DNA of 64,000 nucleotides from Streptomyces sp. NRRL B-1347 (GTDB lineage Bacteria > Actinomycetota > Actinomycetes > Streptomycetales > Streptomycetaceae), in the NCBI RefSeq assembly GCF_000720325.1, contig NZ_JOJM01000014.1:74005-138004 (forward strand), read 5' to 3'. Positions 18,129 to 28,900 of this stretch are shown in pieces (the stretch's first letter is position 1; each line of letters opens with the position of its first letter). The translations under genes were made by a program, and so were the position numbers. The notes under the pieces are model-generated. The model was not told the DNA's origin. It saw nothing but the letters and a program-made list of their open reading frames with translations, and ran no database searches.

Positions 18129-18830
18129 CTACTTCTCCTGCTTCTCGTCGGCGTGCGCTGATCGAGGCGCGCCGCCGCTCATCTCGTCCTTCTCGCCGCC
18201 CTTGATGGATTCGGCGAGTCCCTGCAGTGCCGCCCAACGGATGTCGACGGCATCGTGGTGGTGGTCCGGGTCGTCCGTGAGCCGCGCCCCGCATTCGGAG
18301 CACAGACCTTCACAGTCTTCCTGGCACACCGGCTGCATCGGCAGTGCGAGCACCACCGCATCACGCAGCACGGGCTCGAGGTCGAACATGCCGTCCTCGA
18401 GAAAGAGCCTGTCCTCGTCTTCCTCGGCGTCGTCGGCCGGTTCCGCTGCGCGGCCCCGGTCGTCGGCGTCAGGGTACGAGAACATCTCCTGGAAGTCCGC
18501 GTCGAGCTCAAGCTCGAGCGGCTCCAGACACCTTACGCACTCCCCCTTGGCCGATGCACGGGCGGTGCCTGTGACAAGCACCCCTTCCATGACCGACTCC
18601 AGGCGGATCTCCAGCTCCATCGGAGCGCCCTCGGGCACTCCGACGACACCCTCGACACCGAACGGCGCCGGGGCGCCGGGAGCGTCGATGGTGCGGGTCA
18701 GCCGCTGCATGGCACCGGGACGCCGACCCAGCTCGTGCGTGTCGAACACGAGGGGGTTGCGGTGGTCGAGGCGCGTACTCAGGGCTTTTCCTGCTTTCGA
18801 GATCCTGGGATGGGGCAAGGGGGCCACCAC
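18129..18830 (-). CDS. DUF177 (YceD-like) protein, partner gene of rpmF
   Basis: 233 residues from the GTG at 18830; the start is uncertain because the conserved part begins at STRLDHRNPLVFDTHELGRRPG about 17 residues in, just after a CTG codon preceded by AGGAAAAG. The DUF177 pattern shows in CVRCLEPLELELDADFQEMF and in the Cys cluster CQEDCEGLCSECG. The family is almost always next to rpmF, and homologues influence 23S rRNA accumulation. The C-terminus is acidic and Lys-rich. It lies 138 bp from the DivIVA-like gene, possibly with its own promoter. Confidence 0.85.
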   Translation of the reverse strand: MVAPLPHPRISKAGKALSTRLDHRNPLVFDTHELGRRPGAMQRLTRTIDAPGAPAPFGVEGVVGVPEGAPMELEIRLESVMEGVLVTGTARASAKGECVRCLEPLELELDADFQEMFSYPDADDRGRAAEPADDAEEDEDRLFLEDGMFDLEPVLRDAVVLALPMQPVCQEDCEGLCSECGARLTDDPDHHHDAVDIRWAALQGLAESIKGGEKDEMSGGAPRSAHADEKQEK

Positions 18831-18968
18831 GCGGACGTCTCGGAACCGAGACCTGAGCGGGCAGCGCTGATCGCAGACGTAGCGCGACCGAAGAGCCAGG
18901 ATACTGGACCATTCGCTCTCGGCCCAATCCGGCCCCGACGAACCGGCCGGACCCGGGCGCGACGGGCC

Positions 18969-20114
18969 CTAGCGCCCCTGCTCGTACTGGCGCAGCTGCT
19001 CCGCGCTGATCATCGTGGTGTCGAAGAGGCTGGTCTCGTCGAGCACGGCGGGAGCGGGGTTCTGCCGACCGTAGTCCTGCGCCTGCTGCGGGGCGTAGTC
19101 CTGGCGCTGGTACGCGTACGGGTCCTGCGGATAGCCGTACGGATCCTGCTGGCCGTACGGCTGCTGGTAGGCGTACTGGTCCGGCCCGCCGTACTGGTCC
19201 TGGTGACCGTACTGACCCTGCTGGTCGTACGCGTACGGATCGGGCTGGTGGTCGGGGCGCGGCGGGGCGTACGGCTCCTGGGCGGGGACGCGGGGTGCGG
19301 CGGGGGCGCCCGGGGCCGCCGGTGCGCTCCCGGCGCGGGGGGACTCGGGAGCCTCGGCGAGGTCCGCGAGGAAGTCGGCGTCGGAGGTGTGGCCCGAGCG
19401 CCCGGATTCGGCGTGCGCGCCCAGCTCGCTCAGCTCGGCCGCGGGGGCGCGGCCCTGGAGCTTCTGCCGGCCCCGGCCGACGGCCTCCAGGGTCTTGGCG
19501 AGGACCGCCTCGAAGGCGCCGAGCTTGGCGTCCACGTACGCGTCGGCGTCGCGGCGCAGCGTCTCCGGGTCATGGCTGCGCTGGGGGGCGTCCTCGTCCT
19601 CGTAGCCGTGCTCGTCCAGGCCGGGCCCTGTGCCGAGGAGCTTCTCGCGGCCGCGGCCGACGGAGCCGAGGGTCTTGGTGAGCACGACCTCGAAGTTGGC
19701 CAGCTTGGAGTCCACGTAGTCGTCGGCCTCGGCGCGGATCTCCTCGGCGTCCTGGCGGGCCTCGCCGACGATGCGGTCGGCCTCGCCCTGGGAGCGGCGC
19801 GCGACCTCCGTGTCGGAGATCAGCGAGCCGCGCTCCGCGTGCGCGGACTCGATGATCCGGTCCGCCTCCTGCCGGGCCCGCTCGACGAGCTGCTCACGGC
19901 CGCCGATCAGCTCCTGGGCCTGGGCGAGGGAGCCCGGCAGGGCCTGGCGCACTTCCTCGAGCATCGACAGGAGCTGCGCGCGGTTGACCACGCAGGAGGC
20001 GGACATGGGCATGGACTTGGCGCTGCCGACCGCCTCGACGATCTCGTCGATCTTCTTCTGCACGTCCACCGCGGGCTCGCCACTCTCTACAGCTGGTTGG
20101 GAGACGGACGGCAC
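18969..20114 (-). CDS. DivIVA-like coiled-coil protein with Gln/Tyr-rich tail
   Basis: 381 residues; the frame starts at the GTG at 20114, 15 bp after coaD, but GTG codons at 20069 and 20063 are alternatives. The N-terminal VQKKIDEIVEAVGSAKSMPMSASCVVNRAQLLSMLEEVRQAL and the following helices (ARQEADRIIESAHAERG ... EADRIVGEARQDAEEI) resemble DivIVA/Scy-type cell-pole proteins. The last 100 residues are low complexity, rich in Gln, Tyr, Pro and Asp with QDPYGYPQDPYAYQ-type repeats. It probably works in polar growth or division. Two similar blocks (YVDSKLANFEVVLTKTLGSVGRGREKL and YVDAKLGAFEAVLAKTLEAVGRGRQKL, quoted partly) show an internal duplication. Confidence 0.78.
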   Translation of the reverse strand: MPSVSQPAVESGEPAVDVQKKIDEIVEAVGSAKSMPMSASCVVNRAQLLSMLEEVRQALPGSLAQAQELIGGREQLVERARQEADRIIESAHAERGSLISDTEVARRSQGEADRIVGEARQDAEEIRAEADDYVDSKLANFEVVLTKTLGSVGRGREKLLGTGPGLDEHGYEDEDAPQRSHDPETLRRDADAYVDAKLGAFEAVLAKTLEAVGRGRQKLQGRAPAAELSELGAHAESGRSGHTSDADFLADLAEAPESPRAGSAPAAPGAPAAPRVPAQEPYAPPRPDHQPDPYAYDQQGQYGHQDQYGGPDQYAYQQPYGQQDPYGYPQDPYAYQRQDYAPQQAQDYGRQNPAPAVLDETSLFDTTMISAEQLRQYEQGR

Positions 20115-20129
20115 GACTGTAGCCCGTGA

Positions 20130-20639
20130 TCAGCCCTTGGCGAGGCGCTTGTTGAGGGCTTCGAGCACGACCGGGGGAACGAGGTGCGCGATGTCGCCGC
20201 CCCAGGCCGCGACCTCCTTGACGAGCGAGGAGGAGAGGAAGCTGTAGGCGGGGTTGGTGGGCACGAACAGCGTCTCGACGCCGGAGAGGCCGTTGTTCAT
20301 CTGGGCCATCTGCAGCTCGTAGTCGAAGTCGCTGACCGCGCGCAGGCCCTTGACGATGGCCGGGATGTCGCGCTCCTTGCAGAAGTCCACCAACAGGCCG
20401 TGGAACGACTCCACTTCCACGTTGCCGAACTCACGGGTGACCTGACGGATCAGGTCGATGCGCTCCTCGATCTCGAAGAGGCCCTTCTTCGACTGATTGA
20501 TCATCACCGCGACGTGCACGACGTCGTACAGCTTGGAGGCGCGGGCGATGATGTCCAGGTGTCCATTGGTGATGGGGTCGAACGACCCCGGACAGACGGC
20601 GCGGCGCAACGGAAGTCCCTCGCTCTCCGGTCGGGTCAT
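20130..20639 (-). CDS. coaD: Phosphopantetheine adenylyltransferase
   Basis: 169 residues from the ATG at 20639, which overlaps the rsmD stop as ATGA. The nucleotidyltransferase motif [10 protein letters not shown] (HxGH class) and the C-terminal [13 protein letters not shown] motif are intact. It catalyses the penultimate step of coenzyme A synthesis, adenylating 4'-phosphopantetheine. The rsmD-coaD pairing is widespread in bacteria and implies coupled translation here. Confidence 0.96.
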   Translation of the reverse strand: MTRPESEGLPLRRAVCPGSFDPITNGHLDIIARASKLYDVVHVAVMINQSKKGLFEIEERIDLIRQVTREFGNVEVESFHGLLVDFCKERDIPAIVKGLRAVSDFDYELQMAQMNNGLSGVETLFVPTNPAYSFLSSSLVKEVAAWGGDIAHLVPPVVLEALNKRLAKG

Positions 20640-21229
20640 GGCGCGATTTCTTGTTCGTCGCACGTAGAGGCGGCGCGACCGTACCAAAACGTGCCTTCGC
20701 CGTAGCGACGGGACCTCAGTTCCTCGAAGCCGTCCGGCCAGTGGAAAACTCCGCCTCTCGTACTGCGTTCAACGGTGACGAGCGCGTCGTCCGCGAGCCA
20801 GCTTCCCGAGCGGAGTGTGAGCAGGATCTCCCGGAGATCGTCATCTCCCACCGCGTAGGGGGGGTCGAGAAACACCAGGTCATAGGGGGCGGTAGGGGTG
20901 CTTTCCCGGATGACTTGAGCGGCTTTGCCCGCTCTCACGTCGGCGCCGGGCAGGCCGAGCGACCGGACGTTGTCCCGGATGGTGCGCACCGCGCGGGCGT
21001 CGGCCTCGACGAGCAGGGCGTGCGCGGCGCCCCGGGACAGCGCCTCCAGGGCGACCGCGCCCGAGCCCGCGTACAGGTCGAGGACGCGGGCGCCGTCGAG
21101 CGTGCCCTGGAAGGCCTGCCAAGTGGAGAACAGGCCTTCGCGGGCGCGGTCCGATGTGGGCCGGGTGCCGTTGCCCGGCGGTACGGAGAGGCGGCGCCCG
21201 CCGGCCGTACCGGCGATCACGCGGGTCAT
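20636..21229 (-). CDS. rsmD: 16S rRNA m2G966 methyltransferase RsmD
   Basis: 197 residues from the ATG at 21229 ([17 protein letters not shown]); an upstream ATG at 21277 adds a less conserved leader. The SAM-binding motif is [18 protein letters not shown] and the catalytic motif VFLDPPYA. It methylates guanine 966 in the small-subunit rRNA. It overlaps coaD by 4 bp. Confidence 0.94.
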   Translation of the reverse strand: MTRVIAGTAGGRRLSVPPGNGTRPTSDRAREGLFSTWQAFQGTLDGARVLDLYAGSGAVALEALSRGAAHALLVEADARAVRTIRDNVRSLGLPGADVRAGKAAQVIRESTPTAPYDLVFLDPPYAVGDDDLREILLTLRSGSWLADDALVTVERSTRGGVFHWPDGFEELRSRRYGEGTFWYGRAASTCDEQEIAP

Positions 21230-21328
21230 CTGGGTGTCTGCGTCCTTCGGCTGCGAGGGGAGCCCCGGGTGGGGCACGTGGTGGGCCCCGGGACGGGGTC
21301 TGCCTTCACGATAGGTCGTATCCGCTCG

Positions 21329-23545
21329 TCATCCCTTGTCGAGGTACTGCTCGCGCTCCGCGTCCAGGAGGGCGTCCAGGGCCGTGCGGAGCTCGGGCAG
21401 GTGCTCCAGGTCGGGGTCGCGGGCGACCACGGCGGTGGCCTCCTCGCGGGCCGCCGCGATGATCTCCTCGTCGTCGATGACGGCGAGCATCCGCAGCGAC
21501 GAGCGGACGCCGGACTGCGCCTGGCCGAGCACGTCGCCCTCGCGGCGCTGCTCCAGGTCGATGCGGGAGAGCTCGAAGCCGTCCAGGGTCGACGCCACCG
21601 CGTTCAGCCGGGCGCGGGCCGGGCTGGCCTCCGGCATGTCGGTGACGAGCAGGCACAGGCCGGGGGCGGAGCCACGGCCGACGCGGCCGCGGAGCTGGTG
21701 CAGCTGGGAGACGCCGAAGCGGTCGGCGTCCATGATCACCATTGCCGTCGCGTTCGGCACGTTCACCCCCACCTCGATCACCGTCGTGGCGACCAGGACG
21801 TGGGTCTCGCCCGCGGCGAAGCGGCGCATCACCGCGTCCTTGTCGTCGGGCTGCATGCGGCCGTGCAGGACCTCGACCCGCAGGCCCTGGAGCGGGCCTC
21901 GGGCCAGCTGCTCGGCGACGTCCAGGACCGCGAGCGGAGGCCGCTTCTCCGCCTCCGCCTCCTCCTCCGCGGACTTCTTCTTGCCCTTCTTCGAAGAGGC
22001 GTCCTTCTCGTCCTCGTCGTCGCCGATGCGGGGGCAGACCACGTACGCCTGGTGGCCGTTCTCCACCTCCTCGCGGACGCGTTCCCACGCGCGGGCGAGG
22101 AAGTGTGGCTTGTCCTGTGCCGGGACGACGTGGCTGGAGATCGGCGAGCGCCCGGCGGGCAGCTGGTCGAGCACGGAGGTCTCCAGGTCGCCGAAGACCG
22201 TCATCGCGACCGTGCGCGGGATGGGCGTCGCCGTCATCACCAGCAGGTGCGGGGGCTGCTTGCCCTTGCCGCGCAGGGCGTCGCGCTGCTCGACTCCGAA
22301 GCGGTGCTGCTCGTCGACCACGACCAGGCCCAGGTCGTGGAACTGCACCTTGTCCTCGATCAGCGCGTGCGTCCCGATGACGATCCCGGCCTCGCCCGTG
22401 ACCAGGTCGAGCAGCGCCTGCCGCCGCGCGGCGGCGCCCATGGACCCGGTGAGCAGCGTGACCTTGGTGGCGTGCTCGGAACCCCCGAGCATGCCGCCCT
22501 CGGCCAGCTCCCCCATCATCTCGGTGACCGAACGGTGGTGCTGCTGGGCGAGCACCTCCGTGGGCGCGAGCATCGCGGCCTGGCCCCCGGCATCCACGAC
22601 GGCGAGCATGGCGCGCAGCGCGACCATTGTCTTCCCCGAACCGACCTCTCCCTGGAGGAGGCGGTGCATGGGGTGTTCCGTGGCCAGGTCGGCGAAGATC
22701 TCGCGGGAGACGGTGCGCTGGCCGTCCGTGAGCTCGAAGGGGAGCTTGGCGTCGAAGGCGTCCAGGAGGCCGTCCGGGCGGGGTCTGCGGGCGACCGCGG
22801 GCAGCTGGGAGTCCGCGAAGCGGCGCCGGGCCAGGGCGACCTGGAGGACGAACGCCTCGTCCCACTTCAGGCGGTCGCGGGCCGTCGCGATGTCCGCCTT
22901 CGTGTGCGGGCGGTGGATCTTGAGGAGGGCCTCGGGGAGCGGGATGAGGCCGCGGCCGTCGCGCAGGCTCGGGGGCAGCGGGTCCAGGGCCTCCTGGGCG
23001 CTCGGCAGCACCGCGTCGATCGACTTGGCGATCTTCCACGACTCCAGCTTCGCGGTGGCCGGGTAGATCGGGAGCAGCGCGCCCGCCCAGGAGTCGACCG
23101 CCTCGGCTGCGGACTCGCTGTCGGCCCGCAGCAGTTCGTACGCCGGGTGGGCGAGCTGCATCTTGTGGTTGAAGACCGAGACCTTGCCCGCGAACATCGC
23201 GCGCGTGCCGGGGAGCAGGTCCTTGTGCGGCTTGTGGATGCCGCGACCGAAGAAGACGAGCTGGAGCTGGCCGCTGCCGTCGGTGATGGTCACCTCCAGG
23301 CGCTGGCCGCGCCCCGCGTTGAACTTCAGTACGCGCGCGGTCGCCACCTGGGCCACGACCGTGACGTGCTCGTCCAGCGGGAGGTCGGAGAGGCGGGTGA
23401 GCTCGCCCCGCTCGGCGTAGCGGCGGGGGTAGTGGTGCAGCAGGTCGCCCACCGTGTGCAGGTCGAGGTGCTCGGCCATGACCTTGGCGGTGGCTTGGCC
23501 GAGGGCGTTCTTCAGCGGTTCTTGGAGCGCGTGCACGAGATCCAT
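21329..23545 (-). CDS. recG: ATP-dependent DNA helicase RecG
   Basis: 738 residues from the ATG at 23545 (MDLVHALQEPLKNALG). An N-terminal wedge/OB domain (VTVVAQVATARVLKF...) is followed by a superfamily 2 helicase core: GEVGSGKTMVALRAM near residue 300, VVDEQHRFGVEQR, TATPIPRT, and motif VI QLRGRVGRG. A Lys/Glu-rich insertion (EDEKDASSKKGKKKSAEEEAEAEK) interrupts the second RecA-like domain, as in other streptomycetes. It remodels stalled forks and Holliday junctions. rsmD follows after 99 bp. Confidence 0.96.
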   Translation of the reverse strand: MDLVHALQEPLKNALGQATAKVMAEHLDLHTVGDLLHHYPRRYAERGELTRLSDLPLDEHVTVVAQVATARVLKFNAGRGQRLEVTITDGSGQLQLVFFGRGIHKPHKDLLPGTRAMFAGKVSVFNHKMQLAHPAYELLRADSESAAEAVDSWAGALLPIYPATAKLESWKIAKSIDAVLPSAQEALDPLPPSLRDGRGLIPLPEALLKIHRPHTKADIATARDRLKWDEAFVLQVALARRRFADSQLPAVARRPRPDGLLDAFDAKLPFELTDGQRTVSREIFADLATEHPMHRLLQGEVGSGKTMVALRAMLAVVDAGGQAAMLAPTEVLAQQHHRSVTEMMGELAEGGMLGGSEHATKVTLLTGSMGAAARRQALLDLVTGEAGIVIGTHALIEDKVQFHDLGLVVVDEQHRFGVEQRDALRGKGKQPPHLLVMTATPIPRTVAMTVFGDLETSVLDQLPAGRSPISSHVVPAQDKPHFLARAWERVREEVENGHQAYVVCPRIGDDEDEKDASSKKGKKKSAEEEAEAEKRPPLAVLDVAEQLARGPLQGLRVEVLHGRMQPDDKDAVMRRFAAGETHVLVATTVIEVGVNVPNATAMVIMDADRFGVSQLHQLRGRVGRGSAPGLCLLVTDMPEASPARARLNAVASTLDGFELSRIDLEQRREGDVLGQAQSGVRSSLRMLAVIDDEEIIAAAREEATAVVARDPDLEHLPELRTALDALLDAEREQYLDKG

Positions 23546-23622
23546 TGCACACCACGCCACTGACATTCCGGGCCCGGGCCCGGAATCCGGCCCCGCGAGC
23601 CGCTGCCGCCCCGGCCCCGGGG

Positions 23623-25362
23623 CTACTCCACGCCGATGAGGAGGAGGGCCGACTGCGGGCCGCCTCGGTAGAGGACCGTGTCCACGGCCAGATGGCCGTC
23701 GCGCACGTGCTTCTGGAGGCGTTCGGCCACCGCGTCCGAGACCTCCTCGCCCAGGACCAGCGTGACCATCTCGCCGCCCGCCGCCAGCATCCGGTCGAGG
23801 ACGATCTCGGCCGTGGCCGCGACCTCCGCCGCGATGACCGCGACGTCGCCGTCGATGAGGCCGAGGACGTCCCCGGCCTGGCAGATGCCCGCGGTGGTCC
23901 ACGACTGCCGCTCGGCGACGGCCAGTTCCGCGTACCGGGTCGCGCCGGCCGCCGCCGTCATCGCGACGACGTCCTCGTCGAAGCGCCGGTCCGGCTCGTG
24001 CACGGCGAGGGCCGCGATGCCCTGCACCGGGGAGCGGGTGGGGATCAGGGCGACGCGCACGCCTTCGGAGCGGGCCTGTTCGGCGGCCGCCGCCGCGGTG
24101 TGCCGCAGGTCGGCGTCGTTCGGCAGCAGCACCACCTCGCGCGCGTGGGCGCGTCGGACCGCCTCGACCAGCTCGCCGCTCGCGGGCGGCTCCCCCGCGC
24201 GCGCGGGCACGGTGGTCGCCCCCGCCTCCGCGTACAGGCCGCCCAGGCCCTCACCCCGTACGACGGCCACGATGCCGCGCTGCGCGCGCTCGCGCGGCGG
24301 CTGCGCGGCGCGGACGGCGTGCGCGTCGCCGAGGCCGAAGTGCGTGATGCGGATGCGGTACGGCCTGCCCGCCTCGACCCCCGCCTCGACGGCCGCGCCC
24401 GCGTCGTCCACGTGCACGTGCACGTTCCACAGGCCGTCGCCGCCGACCACGACGAGGGAGTCGCCGAGCCCGTCGAGCCGGGCCCTGAGCCGGGCGACCG
24501 CGCTGTCGTCCGCCTCCAGGAGGTAGATCACCTCGAAGGCCGGACCGGCGCCGGAGCCGTCGGCGCACTCGGTGCCCGGGGCCGCGCAGTCCAGGCCCTC
24601 CACGCGCGCGTGGGTCCATGTGTTCCGGGGGGTCGTGGCGGCGCGGTCGCCCACGCTCTCCCCCGACAGCGCCCCCACGAGCGCCCCGAGGACCGCCACG
24701 AGGCCCCGGCCCCCGGCGTCCACCACGCCCGCGCGGCCGAGCACGGCCAGCTGGTCCGGGGTGGCGGCCAGGGCCGCGCGGGCGCCGTCGTAGGCCGCGC
24801 GGGCCACCGCGCCGCAGTCGCCCGCGGGCCGCCCCGCCCCGGCCGCCTCCGCCGCCGCCCTGGCGACCGTCAGGAACGTCCCCTCCACGGGGTGGGCGAC
24901 CGCCTGGTACGCGGCCTGGGACGCGCGCCGCAGCGCCCTCGCCAGGAGCTCGCCGTCCGCGTGAGGTGCGTCACCTCCGGGATCCCGCGAATCCCCGGAG
25001 TCCGCGGAGCCCGCTGAGTCCGCGGGATCGGGTGCGCTCCCGTCGTCGGCCAGCACCTGCGCCATGCCGCGCAGCAGCTGCGCGAGGATCGTGCCCGAGT
25101 TGCCGCGGGCCCCGATCAGCGCCCCGTGCGCCAGTGCGCGCACGGCCTCGGTCCGGGTGGGCTCGGTGGGCTCCAGGCCCGCGAAGACGGCGTCGACGGC
25201 CTGGTTCGCCGACTCCATCGTCAAGTAGAGGTTGGTCCCGGTGTCCGCGTCGGCGACCGGATAGACGTTGATCGCGTCGATCTCCTCGCGGGCCTGCCCC
25301 AGCGCGTCCAGAGCCAGTGCGCTCCACGCGCGGATCGCGACCGCGTCGAGGTTCTGCGGCAA
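23623..25362 (-). CDS. DAK2-domain protein, fatty acid kinase FakA-like
   Basis: 579 residues from the TTG at 25362, chosen because AGGAGG lies 6 bp upstream; the open frame reaches 25524, but that part is not conserved. The N-terminal DAK2 kinase domain contains INVYPVADADTGTNLYLTM, GARGNSGTILAQLLRGMA and VDAGGRGLVAVLGAL. A middle region carries NVHVHVDD, and the C-terminal FakA-like domain ends LVLGEEVSDAVAERL. Firmicute FakA phosphorylates fatty acids presented by DegV-type FakB proteins for phospholipid synthesis. An insertion of Asp/Ser/Pro residues lies at about 125-150. It sits upstream of recG and diverges from rpmB, an arrangement shared with many actinobacteria. Confidence 0.88.
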   Translation of the reverse strand: MPQNLDAVAIRAWSALALDALGQAREEIDAINVYPVADADTGTNLYLTMESANQAVDAVFAGLEPTEPTRTEAVRALAHGALIGARGNSGTILAQLLRGMAQVLADDGSAPDPADSAGSADSGDSRDPGGDAPHADGELLARALRRASQAAYQAVAHPVEGTFLTVARAAAEAAGAGRPAGDCGAVARAAYDGARAALAATPDQLAVLGRAGVVDAGGRGLVAVLGALVGALSGESVGDRAATTPRNTWTHARVEGLDCAAPGTECADGSGAGPAFEVIYLLEADDSAVARLRARLDGLGDSLVVVGGDGLWNVHVHVDDAGAAVEAGVEAGRPYRIRITHFGLGDAHAVRAAQPPRERAQRGIVAVVRGEGLGGLYAEAGATTVPARAGEPPASGELVEAVRRAHAREVVLLPNDADLRHTAAAAAEQARSEGVRVALIPTRSPVQGIAALAVHEPDRRFDEDVVAMTAAAGATRYAELAVAERQSWTTAGICQAGDVLGLIDGDVAVIAAEVAATAEIVLDRMLAAGGEMVTLVLGEEVSDAVAERLQKHVRDGHLAVDTVLYRGGPQSALLLIGVE

Positions 25363-25620
25363 CTGTCGCCTCCTAAAGAGCGTCCGGAACGGCCGGGACG
25401 GCGGGATGAGACGCAGCGTAGACCCGGTGCAGGAGGGGAGCGCGGGGCGGGCCCCGGGCGAGACATGGTAGTTTCGTTGTACCGAAGCAGTCGTTGTATG
25501 CTGCTCCGGTTGCCCGATACACATCGGGACATTCCCCTGGCACCGCCACCCAGATCATTCGCTCTGATCCCGGCATGCCGGGTTTAACCGTAAGTGCATC
25601 TGAAGTCTTTGGAGTGACCC
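25363..25620. promoter_or_regulatory. Divergent promoter region between the fakA-like gene and rpmB
   Basis: 258 bp with a less G+C-rich segment around 25465-25500 (GGTAGTTTCGTTGTACCGAA, then TTGTATGCT) that probably holds the rpmB promoter; TTGTATGCT resembles a -10 region. No spacing-correct -35 could be assigned with confidence. Confidence 0.4.
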
Positions 25621-25806
25621 GTGGCTGCCAACTGCGACGTCTGCGGCAAGGGGCCGGGCTTCGGCAACAACATCTCGCACTCGCACCGCCGTACGCCCCG
25701 TCGCTGGAACCCGAACATCCAGCGCGTGCGTGCCGTGGTCGGCGGGACGCCGAAGCGGCTCAATGCCTGCACCTCGTGCATCAAGGCCGGCAAGGTCTCG
25801 CGCTGA
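25621..25806 (+). CDS. rpmB: 50S ribosomal protein L28
   Basis: 61 residues; GTG start with GGAG about 8 bp upstream. CDVCGKGPGFGNNISHSHRRTPRRWNPNIQ and CTSCIKAGKV give two CxxC motifs, so this is the zinc-binding form of L28. Monocistronic, with a strong terminator downstream. Confidence 0.96.
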   Translation: MAANCDVCGKGPGFGNNISHSHRRTPRRWNPNIQRVRAVVGGTPKRLNACTSCIKAGKVSR

Positions 25807-25845
25807 CGCTTAGTTCTGCGCGGCCACCTGGCCGGTTACCGAAAG

Positions 25846-25873
25846 AGCCGGTCCCCTCGGGGGCCGGCTTTTT
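25846..25873 (+). terminator. Terminator after rpmB
   Basis: Stem AGCCGGtCCCC/GGGGgCCGGCT with a 2-nt loop (effectively longer) followed by TTTTT, a textbook rho-independent terminator 40 bp beyond the rpmB stop. Confidence 0.9.
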
Positions 25874-25997
25874 CGCGCCTTGAGGCCAGTACTTTTCGTG
25901 TGTACGTCAGCACTCTCCGTAGGGCATCGGCGCGCGCCGACATCGCCACGGGGTCTCGCGCTCTCCGGGCCGCCGTCCGCCTGCCAGGATCTGGAGC

Positions 25998-28900
25998 ATG
26001 CGGTTCGGCATCCTCGGTCCCCTCGACGTACGCACCCCCAAAGGCGACCCCGTCGACCCCGGCGGGCCGCGTCCCAGGGCGCTGCTCACCCTGCTCCTCC
26101 TGGACGCGGGCCACGCCGTGCCCGTGGAGCGGCTGACCGACGGCCTGTACGGCGAGCGGCCGCCCGCCGGAGCCGCGAACGCCCTCCAGTCCCAGGTGTC
26201 ACGGCTCCGCAAGCGCCTGGGCGTGGACATCGAGGCCGGGACCGGCGGCTACCGGCTCGCGGTCGACCCCGACGACGTCGACGCCCACCGCTTCGAGCGC
26301 CTCGCGCGCGGGGGCCGCGAGGCCCTGGCCGCCGGGGACCCCGCGCGGGCCGCCGCGCTGCTTCGCGAGGCCCTCGGCCTGTGGCGGGGCCAGGCGCTCG
26401 CCGATCTGCCCGGGACGCACGCGCCCGGTACGCGCCTCGAAGAGCTGCGGCTCGCCGCCGTACAGGACCGGATCGACGCAGATCTCGGGACCGGCGGCGG
26501 CCCCGGCCTCGTACCGGAGCTGCGGGAGCTGATCGCGGACCGGCCGCTGAGCGAGCGCCTGTACGGGCAGCTGATGCGGGCCCTGCACGCGGACGGCAGG
26601 GCGGCCGAGGCGCTCGCGGTCTACGAAGAGGCACGCGGCGTCCTCGCGCGGGAGCTGGGCACCGACCCGTCGGCGGACCTCGCCGCGCTCCACCTGGAGC
26701 TGCTGCGGGGCGCGGAGCCGTCGCGGCGGGCCGGTGTCCCGGCGCCGCTGACGCCGCTCGTGGGCCGCGCCGATGAGCTGGCCCGCGTCCGCGGCCTGCT
26801 GGCGGAGTCCCGTCTGGTGACGCTCACCGGGCCGGGCGGCGCGGGCAAGACGCGGCTCGCGGTGGAGGCCGCCCGGGAGCGCGAGGGCGCCGCGGACGGC
26901 GTGTGCTTCGTGGAGCTGGCCCCGCTCGCCGACGGATCGCGGGTGACGTACGCCGTGCTCGGCGCCCTCGGGGTGCGCGACGGCTTCCACGCGCGCGGGG
27001 GCGATGCCGTGGAACGGCTCCTGGCCGCCCTGGAGGGCCGCGAGCTGCTGCTGGTCCTGGACAACTGCGAGCACGTGGTCGACGAAGCCGCCCGCACCGT
27101 CGGGCTGCTGCTCGGCGCCTGCCCCGGCGTGCGGGTCCTGGCCACGAGCCGGGAGGCTCTCGGGATCACCGGCGAGGCGCTGTGCCCGGTCCCGCCGCTG
27201 GCCGCCGCGCCCGCGGCCCGGCTCTTCCTGGAGCGGGCCACCGCCGTCCGCCCCGACTTCGTACCCCACGCGCGCGTGGACGGCGCCCCGCGGGAGCATC
27301 CCCGGGCCGCGCTCGTCGACTCCGTCTGCGCCGCCCTCGACGGGCTGCCGCTCGCCATCGAGCTGGCCGCGGCCCGGCTGCGCACCCTCACGCTCGACGA
27401 GCTGGCCGCGCGCCTGGACGACCGGTTCCGGCTCCTGTCGCGCGGGGACCGCACGAAGGCGCCCCGGCACCGGACCCTGCACGCGGTCGTGGAGTGGAGC
27501 TGGGAGCTGCTCGACGACGAGGAGCGGGAGCTGGCCCGGCGTCTGACGGTGTTCCCCGCCGGGGCGACGCTCGACGCGGTCGAGGCGGTGTGCGGGGTGC
27601 CCTACCCCGAGGACCCGCTGGCCTCGCTGGCGGAGAAGTCGTTCGTCGAGGCGGTCGGCGGGCGGTACCGGATGCTGGAGACCATCCGCGCGTACGGCGC
27701 CCGGCGGCTCGCCGAAGCGGGCGAGGAGGACGCGCTGCGGGCCGCGCACGCCGCGTACTTCCTGCGGTTCGCGGAGCAGGGCGCGCCGCGCCTGCACGGC
27801 GGGGAGCAGGTGGCGTGGCTCGACCGCCTCGCCGCGGACCACGGCAACCTGGAAGCCGCCCTGCGCCACCACGTGCGCACCGACCCGCGCGCGGGACTGC
27901 GTCTGACGGCGGCCCTGTCCTGGTACTGGCGGCTGCGCGGCCTGTACGGGGAGCGGGCGCCGCTCGCCGCGGAGCTGCTCGCGGCCGTGGGCGACGACGT
28001 GCCGGACGGCCTGGCGGAGGAGTACGCCCTGTGTCTGCTCAACGAGGTCGCGGGCACCGGCGACGACCCCGCGGAGCCGGAGCGCCTGGCGCGCGCGGAC
28101 TCCGTCCTGACCTCCCTGAAGGGGCCGCTGCGGCTGCCGTTCGTGATCGTGCTGTGGTCGCTCGCGGGCGGGCCGCGGCGGGAGGTGGAGGGCCGGGTCG
28201 TCGCGCAGATCGACGCGCACCCCTGGGGGCGGGCCCTGCTGGACGTCGGGCGCGGCTTCCAGGAGCAGTTCGCGGGGCGGCCCGATGCCTCGGAGGCGGC
28301 CTTCACGCGGGCCCTCGCGGGCTTCCGGGACACCGGCGACCGCTGGGGCATCGCCAACTGCCTGGACCCGCTGGCGATGTACGCCGACTGGCGCGGCGAG
28401 CGGAGGCGCGCCCTCGCCCTGCTCGACGAAGGGCTCGTCCACGTACGGGAGCTCGCGGCCCCGGAGGAGACCGCCGATCTGCTGCACCGGCGCGCCACGG
28501 TCCTGCTGCACGGCGGTGCCCTGGAGGAGGCCGCCGAGCACTTCCGGCTCTCCGGGGACCTCGCCCGCACCGCCGGGGCGCGCGACAAGGTGGCGACCTC
28601 GCTGCGGGGCCTGGGTGACGTGGCCCGGCTGCGCGGTGAGCCCACGCGCGCGCGTGGGCACTACGAAGCGGCCCTGGAGGCGTGCGCCGCGAACTGGTTC
28701 AGCGTGACCGAGACGGCGCGGATCCTCGTCGGCCTCGGCCGTGCCGCGCTCGCCGAGGCCCGGGCGGAGGAGGCCGCCGACTGGTTCGAACAGGCCCGCG
28801 TGCTCTCCCTGGACGGCACGGACACCGGCGTCGGCGAGCGGGCCGGGGTCGCCGAGGCCCTCGCGGCCACCGCCGCGGGCCCCGAGGAGGCCGCCCGGCT

